6,118 nt of DNA from an uncultured Clostridia bacterium (GTDB lineage Bacteria; Bacillota; Clostridia; Christensenellales; Aristaeellaceae): the NCBI GenBank assembly GCA_947600345.1, contig CANQGC010000183.1, forward strand, positions 1 to 6,118. The letters run 5' to 3'. Below, piece by piece: positions 1-5,200 of the stretch. Each line of letters starts with the position of its first letter. Position 1 is the stretch's first letter. A program made the translations under genes and the position numbers. The notes beneath the pieces were generated by a model. That model saw only the letters and a list, made by a program, of their open reading frames with translations, was not told the origin of the DNA and did not search any database.

Positions 1-1
1 C

Positions 2-823
2 GCGGGCATCACCACGGCGTACATGCTGAAGATCTACGTGACGCTGTTCTGGCAGGAGCATCCCACCCGCCAGGCGGAATTTGACGCGAAGAACGGGCGC
101 TACATGAACGCCCGCACGACGCTGGCGCTGTGCGCGGCGATGGTCGTGATCCCGATCCTGGGCGTGTTCCCGCGCATACTGGAATCCGCGAGCCGCATAA
201 GCTCCGGCTTTACCGGCATCGAGGGCGTGGAGGGGGTTCGCTTCTTCAGCCTGGAGAACCTGAAGGGAGGCGGAATCTCGCTGCTAATCGGAACGCTGGT
301 CTACCTGTTCGTGGTGCGGAAGCTGCTGTATAGGAACGGGAAGTACGTCGCCGTCGGCCACGAATGGAACTGGCGGGAGAGCGCGGCGGCGAAGCTCGGG
401 CTGCGGCTGGTAGACGGGCTGTGCGCCGTCGTCGACCACGCGCTGGAGAATCCCTTCGTGATGGAGCTGGTGCCGGACGCGGCGACGGCCGCCGCGCGGA
501 TCGCCTCGGAGGCGGTGGACGGCGGCGCGGACCTGTTGCGGCGCACCGTGCTGCGCAGCTCCAGCGCCCGCAGCTACCACAGGCACGCGGCCTATCGCGC
601 CTTTGCGAGCGTGGCCGGGCGCATACTCAACGCCTTCGCGGCGCTGTTGAACCTCACCGTGCTGCGCGGCAATCCCGTGCAGGTGGACTTCGTCTACGTG
701 CTGGCCGCGCGGATCTACGACCGCGACCCGGAGCTCGGCCGCGCCACCCGCACCGTCTCCTTCGGCCTGCTGCTCTTCGCGGCGGGGCTGCTCGTGGCGC
801 TGGTGTATTTGATCTTGCTGTAG
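2..823 (+). CDS. Proton-translocating membrane subunit, NuoL/ND5/Mrp-like, C-terminal part (5' partial)
   Basis: The frame is open from the first full codon at position 2 (AGITTAYMLK...) to a TAG at 821-823, so about 273 C-terminal residues are visible and the start lies outside the window. Hydrophobic segments are seen at about residues 2-15 (ending YVTLFW), 38-60 (ending ILGVFPRIL), 90-110 (LLIGTLVYLFVV) and the extreme C-terminus (FGLLLFAAGLLVALVYLILL). Between the last two lies a long, partly amphipathic stretch rich in Ala and Arg. A helix with an AYM-type motif followed by a charged loop, more helices and a terminal helix is the layout of the C-terminal third of NuoL/ND5-type subunits. 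Family members pass protons or cations across the membrane in complex I, membrane hydrogenases or Mrp antiporters. Which complex this one serves cannot be told without the upstream genes. The catalytic core helices with the key Lys/Glu residues lie outside the window. Family call is fairly secure; exact subunit is not. Confidence 0.72.
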   Translation, partial: AGITTAYMLKIYVTLFWQEHPTRQAEFDAKNGRYMNARTTLALCAAMVVIPILGVFPRILESASRISSGFTGIEGVEGVRFFSLENLKGGGISLLIGTLVYLFVVRKLLYRNGKYVAVGHEWNWRESAAAKLGLRLVDGLCAVVDHALENPFVMELVPDAATAAARIASEAVDGGADLLRRTVLRSSSARSYHRHAAYRAFASVAGRILNAFAALLNLTVLRGNPVQVDFVYVLAARIYDRDPELGRATRTVSFGLLLFAAGLLVALVYLILL

Positions 824-869
824 AAACCTTCCCCCCGCGTAGCCGCGCTTGACGGCAGCTTCCAGGAAC

Positions 870-898
870 TTGCAAACGCTGTTTCGCGATGGTATACT
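870..898 (+). promoter_or_regulatory. Promoter of the PBECR nuclease gene
   Basis: TTGCAA at 870-875 and TATACT at 893-898 are separated by exactly 17 bp, a good housekeeping-sigma promoter. The predicted start is near 905. It lies in the 109-bp gap after the membrane-subunit gene and is the only strong promoter-like sequence seen there, so the nuclease gene is probably transcribed on its own. A weak AAAGG/AGG ribosome-binding stretch at 914-922 follows. Confidence 0.6.
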
Positions 899-932
899 GG
901 AAGCATGAGGTACAAAGGCAGGCGATGGCGGC

Positions 933-1316
933 GTGCAGGTGCTTTGCAGAATTGAGAATCGCATCTATAAGTGCATTGCCGGGGATTTGATGACGGATGA
1001 AGTGATCATCACGGATCGACAGGCGGCGCACAGCAATGAGGATCATTCGAGCGCCTTCGAAAAATACGGCGGGGAAATACCCAGAATACTCGCGGATCCG
1101 GATTTGATTTTCGAGGATAAGCGGCCGTTTTCCGGGCTCGTAGTTGGAAGAATCCGCATTGAGGGGAAGAATCTGGCAATTGCCTTGAGGATTCGCGTGG
1201 CAAGCGATCCGGAAGGATATAAGAATTCGGTGATTACCTGTTGGGACATCGGAGAGGATCGCCTGGAAATCTATCGGAGGAATCGAAAAATTCTTTACAT
1301 GCGGCCCAAAGTGTGA
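933..1316 (+). CDS. Stand-alone PBECR-type (barnase-EndoU-ColicinE5/D-RelE-like) nuclease-domain protein
   Basis: This 127-codon gene starts at GTG 933 and ends at TGA 1314-1316. The GTG is preferred over ATG 990 because the N-terminal segment RIENRIYKCIAGDLMTDEVI fits the start of the family as remembered, and a weak purine-rich site precedes it at 914-922. Visible family-like features are TDEVIITDRQ (residues 21-30), a block with H33 and H38, the EIPRILADPDLIFEDKRP stretch (48-65) and the strongly conserved-looking SDPEGYKNSVITCWDI (91-106) followed by KILYMR (119-124). In phages such domains often sit at the end of larger proteins; this one is a single free domain with no signal peptide or membrane segment. 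The BECR fold is associated with RNases, so a role as an RNA-cleaving toxin or effector is inference. An H-x-x-x-R-H motif expected from memory near residues 33-38 reads HSNEDH, with Asp in place of Arg, so activity may be altered. Base composition (about 50% GC) differs sharply from the neighbours, suggesting transfer, possibly from a phage. Confidence 0.72.
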   Translation: MQVLCRIENRIYKCIAGDLMTDEVIITDRQAAHSNEDHSSAFEKYGGEIPRILADPDLIFEDKRPFSGLVVGRIRIEGKNLAIALRIRVASDPEGYKNSVITCWDIGEDRLEIYRRNRKILYMRPKV

Positions 1317-1322
1317 TATAAT
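1294..1322 (+). promoter_or_regulatory. Near-consensus promoter of the structured RNA
   Basis: TTTACA at 1294-1299 and a perfect TATAAT at 1317-1322 are separated by 17 bp. This is the strongest promoter in the window. It overlaps the last seven codons and stop of the nuclease gene, so the RNA can be made independently of that gene. The predicted start, seven bases after the -10 box, is position 1329, which is also the first base of the helix closing the RNA. Confidence 0.78.
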
Positions 1323-1328
1323 GAAGAT

Positions 1329-1494
1329 GTACTAAAGGAGCCGTTGAGGTGGTAAATTTCGTTGCGACCACACGCCGATGGTACTGACAGGGGGAGGTCG
1401 AAAACCCTTGGGTTTTCGAGTCTGGCTTGCCAGACTTGCACCGCAACCCGAGAGATGCGGGAGAAAGCGACGCCCGCCAACGGCTCTTGAGTAC
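1329..1494 (+). ncRNA. Structured noncoding RNA, about 166 nt (possible raiA-motif RNA)
   Basis: An independently transcribed RNA is supported by a strong promoter just upstream, a terminator-like hairpin just downstream and extensive self-complementarity. The ends pair: GTACT (1329-1333) with AGTAC (1490-1494), then an AA/G internal loop, then AGGAGCCGTTG (1336-1346) with CAACGGCTCTT (1478-1488), 16 bp in all. Inside are a hairpin GTGGT/ACCAC (1349-1353 with 1367-1371); a 9-bp hairpin at 1398-1419 with a CTTG loop; directly abutting it, a 6-bp hairpin at 1420-1435, again with a CTTG loop; and either CCCG/CGGG (1447-1450 with 1458-1461) or GCGGG/CCCGC (1457-1461 with 1473-1477). GTTGCG (1361-1366), in the loop of the first hairpin, can pair with CGCAAC (1442-1447), a possible pseudoknot. 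The size, autonomous transcription and compact pseudoknotted layout recall the raiA-motif RNA of Firmicutes and Actinobacteria, but I cannot confirm its consensus. Two segments resemble 5S rRNA loop E strands. I am fairly sure that it is an RNA gene, much less sure of its class. Confidence 0.68.
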
Positions 1495-1510
1495 AAGAAT
1501 TAAAATGACG

Positions 1511-1538
1511 AAGCCGCCCGCGCAAGCGAGGCGGCTTT
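1511..1538 (+). terminator. Terminator-like hairpin after the structured RNA
   Basis: AAGCCGCC (1511-1518) pairs with GGCGGCTT (1530-1537). A further CGC/GCG pairing inside (1519-1521 with 1526-1528) closes a GCAA tetraloop, leaving A1529 bulged. The T run after the stem is short (TTT then CG), so it is a moderate intrinsic terminator. An A-rich stretch (AATTAAAATGACGAA) precedes it, so on the - strand the same hairpin is followed by TTCGTCATTTTAATT and could also stop the convergent flavodoxin transcript. Confidence 0.6.
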
Positions 1539-1557
1539 CGCATGCCCTTCGAACGGG

Positions 1558-1584
1558 GGCGGCACTGACCGACCCGTGCCCGCC
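1558..1584 (-). terminator. Hairpin just after the flavodoxin stop codon
   Basis: GGCGGCAC (1558-1565) pairs with GTGCC plus CGCC (1576-1584, with C1581 bulged) around a 10-nt loop. On the - strand it begins a few bases after the flavodoxin stop. There is no T run on either side, so it is at best a weak terminator or an mRNA 3'-end protecting stem; the hairpin at 1511-1538 is a better candidate for ending transcription. Nothing else is recognised between 1538 and 1590. Confidence 0.25.
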
Positions 1585-1590
1585 GAAGCG

Positions 1591-2061
1591 CTACGCGCCG
1601 TACTTCCTCGCGATCCCCTCCAGCCAGGCATCCACGTTCGGCTTCTCGCGCAGGTTTGTGTAGAGGGAATCGGCAACCTCGCAGTCCGGCAGCAGGGCGC
1701 GCACCGCGGCCAGCGCGGAGTCCCTGCCGGTGCCCATCGCCGTGGCGAAGGGGATGACCACCTTGCCGCAGGGCGCGCAGTTGCGCACGAACGCCTGCAG
1801 AAAGCGCGGCATCGTGCCCGCCCAGACCGGGAATCCCAGGAAGATCAGATCATAGCTGGAGAGATCGGCGCGCGCCAGCTTGGGCCGCGGGTCCTCCGGA
1901 TCCTTGTGCTCCCGAACCACCCGCGCCACGGCGCTGAGGAAGCCGCCGTAGGGCCTTTCCGGCTCGACGAAGAGCAGCTCCGCGCCGAAGCGCCTGCCGA
2001 CCGCCTCGGCGATGCGCTTCGTTTTGCCCGAATTCGAATAGTAGACGACCGCGCACTTCAT
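1591..2061 (-). CDS. Flavodoxin-family protein
   Basis: A 156-residue cytoplasmic FMN-binding electron-transfer or oxidoreductase-type protein. The N-terminus MKCAVVYYSNSGKTKRIAEA carries the flavodoxin phosphate-binding loop, here S9-N-S-G-K-T14, directly after the first beta strand. DLIFLGFPVWAGTMPRF (71-87) is the second flavin-contacting region, with the family P-x-W-x-G arrangement. Strand VVIPFATAMGTG (101-112) is followed by a Gly-rich turn. The length is usual for short flavodoxin-like proteins. The open frame runs further upstream to 2166, but ATG 2061 is chosen because the fold begins immediately there and a GGAAGG site lies seven bases before it (- strand, 2069-2074). It has its own promoter (2096-2124), is divergent from the glucan synthase gene and convergent with the structured RNA. 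The redox partner cannot be told from the neighbourhood. Family call is secure; the specific role is unknown. Confidence 0.88.
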   Translation of the reverse strand: MKCAVVYYSNSGKTKRIAEAVGRRFGAELLFVEPERPYGGFLSAVARVVREHKDPEDPRPKLARADLSSYDLIFLGFPVWAGTMPRFLQAFVRNCAPCGKVVIPFATAMGTGRDSALAAVRALLPDCEVADSLYTNLREKPNVDAWLEGIARKYGA

Positions 2062-2086
2062 GCGGCATCCTTCCCATCTCATCGTC

Positions 2087-2124
2087 AGTATAGCAAGTAT
2101 AGCACGCCGCCGCCCGAACCGCAA
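2087..2124 (-). promoter_or_regulatory. Flavodoxin promoter with a duplicated extended -10 element
   Basis: On the - strand, TTGCGG (2124-2119) and TATACT (2101-2096) are separated by exactly 17 bp. The -10 box is preceded by TGC, making an extended -10 (TGCTATACT). The same nine bases occur twice in direct tandem (2104-2096 and 2095-2087), so a second extended -10 lies 9 bp closer to the gene, though without a matching -35 box. The transcript would start roughly 30 bases upstream of the start codon. Confidence 0.6.
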
Positions 2125-2193
2125 GGCGGCGCTTCCGCTTTTTGGCAGCGCAAGCATGAATTCCAAGGGCGCCGGGCATACTTACCCTGCTAT

Positions 2194-2207
2194 GTCTGTA
2201 AACAGAC
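2194..2207 (+). promoter_or_regulatory. Perfect 14-bp dyad just before the glucan synthase ribosome-binding site
   Basis: GTCTGT (2194-2199) and ACAGAC (2202-2207) form a perfect inverted repeat with a 2-bp centre. It ends one base before the GGAGG of the downstream gene. It could be a small operator or a 5-bp mRNA stem with a TAAA loop that modulates ribosome access. No convincing -35/-10 pair was found on the + strand in this intergenic region; CATACT (2177-2182) and TATGTC (2191-2196) are only weak -10 candidates. Function is not established. Confidence 0.25.
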
Positions 2208-2208
2208 G

Positions 2209-2213
2209 GGAGG
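2209..2213 (+). promoter_or_regulatory. Ribosome-binding site fixing the glucan synthase start
   Basis: A perfect GGAGG lies seven bases before ATG 2221. It decides between this ATG and the nearby in-frame ATG 2230 or TTG 2215. Confidence 0.7.
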
Positions 2214-2220
2214 ATTGTGT

Positions 2221-5200
2221 ATGAAGCGGATGCGTGGATATTCGAACCTGGGCGGGCGCGGCGAGGCGGCGGACGAGGCAGCGCGGGAGGGGCGCCTGCG
2301 CGCGCTCGCGGAGCGGTCGGCGCCCCGGGGCAGGTCGCGGCTGCGCCTCGCGGGGGACTGCGCCCGCTCGCTTCGCCGCGCGCTGCGGGGGATCTCCGGC
2401 ATGGACGCCGACGGGGACGGCGCGCTGCGCAGGCTTCGCTCGGACTCCGGCCGCGCGGAGGAGTGCCTGCGCCAGGCGCGGGCCGAGTCCGGCGCGAGGA
2501 CGGTGGCCACGGCGGACGGGCCGCGCGTGCTTCTGCTGGCCCGGGAGCTCGTGGGCGGCGGCGAGCGGCTGCCGGAGCGGGAGCGGCTGCTGCGGGAGAT
2601 CGCACTGTTCGACTCCGCCCGGAGCCTGGAGATGCGCGAGCTGCAGCTGATCCCGGCGGCGCTGCGCATTGCGCTGTGCGAGGCGCTGCGGGACGTGGCG
2701 CGGGACATACTGCGCGTGGCAGGCGCGCGGGCGCTGGCGGACGGCTGGGTGCGCGCCGGGGGCAGGGGGCGCATGGGCGGAAGCTGCGACGAGGCGTTCT
2801 TCGAGCGCGCGCTTCAGCTGAGCCTGGAACTGGAGCGGCCGGAGCTGCACGCCCGGATCGAGCGGGCCATCGAGAGGTGCGGCCAGCGCCGGGAGTGGCT
2901 GGTGGAGCGCGCCCACCGCATCGAGGCGGACAACTGCCTGCGGCTGGACAATTTGATGAAGCTCAAGCACCTGCTGGACGGCCTGAACTGGCGTAGGTGC
3001 TTTGAGGCGCTCTCCACGGCCGAGCAGGAGCTGCGCGACGATCCCGCGCGCGTCTACGCCGCGATGGACGCGGATTCCCGCGCCAGGGTTCGCGCCGCCG
3101 TGGAGGAGCTCGCGCGCCGCGCCGAGGCGGAGGAGATCGTGGTGGTGCGCCGCGCGCTGCGCCTGGCCAGGGCGGCGCTGGAGCGGTCCGGCGCGGACGA
3201 TCCCCGCGCGTCGGTGTGCTGGTACCTGGTCGAGGATGAGGGCCGCGCGGCGCTGTGCCGGGAGCTGGGCGCGGGAAGGCCCCGGCGGCTGCTGCCCGAC
3301 CCGAGCGGAAGGAGGAGCGTGGCGCTGGTCTGCGCGCTGACCGCCGCCCTCCTCGCGCTGATCCTCTGGGGCATCGGCGAGCCGCGGCTGATGGTCTGGG
3401 CGCTGCCGCTGGCCTGGGGCTGCGCCTGGCGCGCGCTGGGGAAATTTTATCCGAAGTTCGTCAAGCCGGGCAGGCTGCTCAAGCTGAAGCTGGACGCCGT
3501 TCCAGACGACGCCCGCACGCTGGTGGCGCTGCCGGTGCTGCTCAGCGGCGAGAGCCGCGCCCGGGAGATGGTCGCGCGGATGGAGGCGCTGGGCTGCCTG
3601 GAGCGGGACGAAAACGTCGACTTTCTGCTGCTGGGCGACTTTCGCGACGGAGACGCGCCCCATGCCATTGAGGACGAGGCGATCCTTCGCGCCGCGCGGG
3701 AGGGTGTGGCGAAGCTCAACGCGGCCGCCGGGCGCGAGAAGTACTTCTACCTCCACCGCGAGCGCAGGCTCCGGGAGATCGACGGGCGCTGGATGGGCGA
3801 GAACCGCAAGCGCGGCGCGCTGATGGCGCTCAACCGCCTGCTGTTGGGGAGGGACGGCGCGGCGGACGCCTTCGGCGCGGAGGGCGAATGCGCGGCGAGG
3901 CTGGCCGGGCGCTATCGCTACGTGGTCACGCTGGACGCCGACACCGAGTACCTTCCGGGGACGATCCAGAAGCTGGTGGGCGCGATGCGCCACCCGCTGA
4001 ACCGGCGCCGCGCGGAGGCGGGCGTCCGCCGGGGCTACGCCGTGCTGCAGCCCGACATGCGGCTCACCGCCGAGGCGAGCGGAAACTTCTACGTGGAGCT
4101 CAGCGCCGGGCGCGGCGGCATGGACGGCTATCCCACCTCCACCTCCGACTTCTACCAGGACTTCACCGGCCGCGGCTGCTTCGCCGGGAAGGGCATCTAC
4201 GACGTGCGCGCCTTCGCGGAGGCCACCGAGGGCGCGCTGGACGACGACAACATCCTCAGCCACGACCTGATCGAGGGCATACTGGCCGGGGCCGGCATCG
4301 TCAACGACCTGCGCTTCTACGACGGTTGCCCGGACAGGCTGGCGGCGGAGCTGCAGCGCCTGCACCGCTGGACGCGCGGCGACTGGCAGCTGTTGCCCGT
4401 GCTGTTCTCGAGGCGGAAGCTGGGCGCGGCGGAGCGGATGAAGCTCGCGGGCAACCTGCTGCGAAGCCTGTTCGCCCCGGCGCTGCTGGGGCTGCTGATT
4501 CACTCCGTCTGGCTGGACGAGTCCGGGGCCTTCGCCCTCGGGCTGCTGCTGGCCTTCCTGGACCCGCTGCTGAACCTGCCCTTCAGCCTGTTGGGCGAGG
4601 GCAGGCGAGGCTGGCGCGCGGCGCTATTGCAGCTGGCCACGCTTCCCGCGGCGGCGCTCTGCCAGCTGGACGCGATCCTGCGCACGCTGTGGCGGCTGGC
4701 GGTCTCCCGCCGGCACCTGATGGAGTGGGTGACGGCGGCGGACGCCTCGGGCTCGGACGGGCGCGCGAAGCTTTCGGGGAGGATCGCCGCGCTGCTGGCG
4801 CTGCCGGGGATGCTGCGGAGCCAGTGGATCGTCCCCGTGCTGGGCATCGCCCTGCTGTTCTGGACCGGCGCGGGCTGGGCGGACGACCTCTCGCGCCAGC
4901 GGGCGGGGGAGCGGAGACCGCTCAAGCCCGGTCAGACGGCGCTGCTGACCGAACTCGCCCGGCGCACCTGGCGCTTCTTTGAGACCTGTGTGCCCGAGGG
5001 CGGGCCGGGCCTGCCGCCGGACAACGTGCAGCTCGACCCCGATCTGGGCCCGGCGATGCGCACCTCGCCCACGAACATCGGCCTGTACCTGATGTCCTGC
5101 CTGGCGGCGCGGGAGCTGGGCCTGCTGCCGGACGCGCGGATGCGCGCGCGGATGGACGCCACCGCCTCGACCCTGGAGCGCCTGGAGAAGTGGAACGGCC

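Noticed and set aside
905..955. A 16-codon leaderless frame starting at ATG 905, the predicted transcription start
   Set aside because: The peptide has no recognisable features, and the downstream frame from GTG 933 gives the recognisable PBECR N-terminus.
1348..1372. T-box-like GGTGGTA segment
   Set aside because: No specifier stem, antiterminator or aminoacyl-tRNA-related gene follows; the segment is explained by the GTGGT/ACCAC hairpin.
1329..1494. tmRNA, SRP RNA, RNase P RNA, 6S RNA or a genuine 5S rRNA gene
   Set aside because: No tmRNA tRNA-like ends, SRP GGAAG domain or RNase P core was seen; the interior is branched rather than a 6S-like rod; and 5S helices II/III are missing with a large insertion.
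1408..1503. A 31-codon frame from TTG 1408 behind GGGGGAGG (1390-1397)
   Set aside because: The spacing is long, the start rare, and the frame coincides with stem arms; the peptide has no recognisable features.
1427..1663. A 78-codon + strand frame spanning the RNA's 3' half, the terminator and the end of the flavodoxin gene
   Set aside because: It crosses the terminator hairpin and runs antisense into the flavodoxin gene, with no ribosome-binding site at its ATG.
2105..2145. CGCCGCC/GGCGGCG hairpin followed at a distance by CTTTTT
   Set aside because: There is no + strand gene for it to terminate, the T run is about ten bases from the stem, and the region is better explained by the flavodoxin promoter.
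2182..4503. A 773-codon open frame on the - strand opposite the glucan synthase gene
   Set aside because: It is antisense to a strongly recognisable GT84 protein; its Arg/Ala/Gln/Pro/His-rich translation is typical of frames opposite GC-rich genes and shows no domain.
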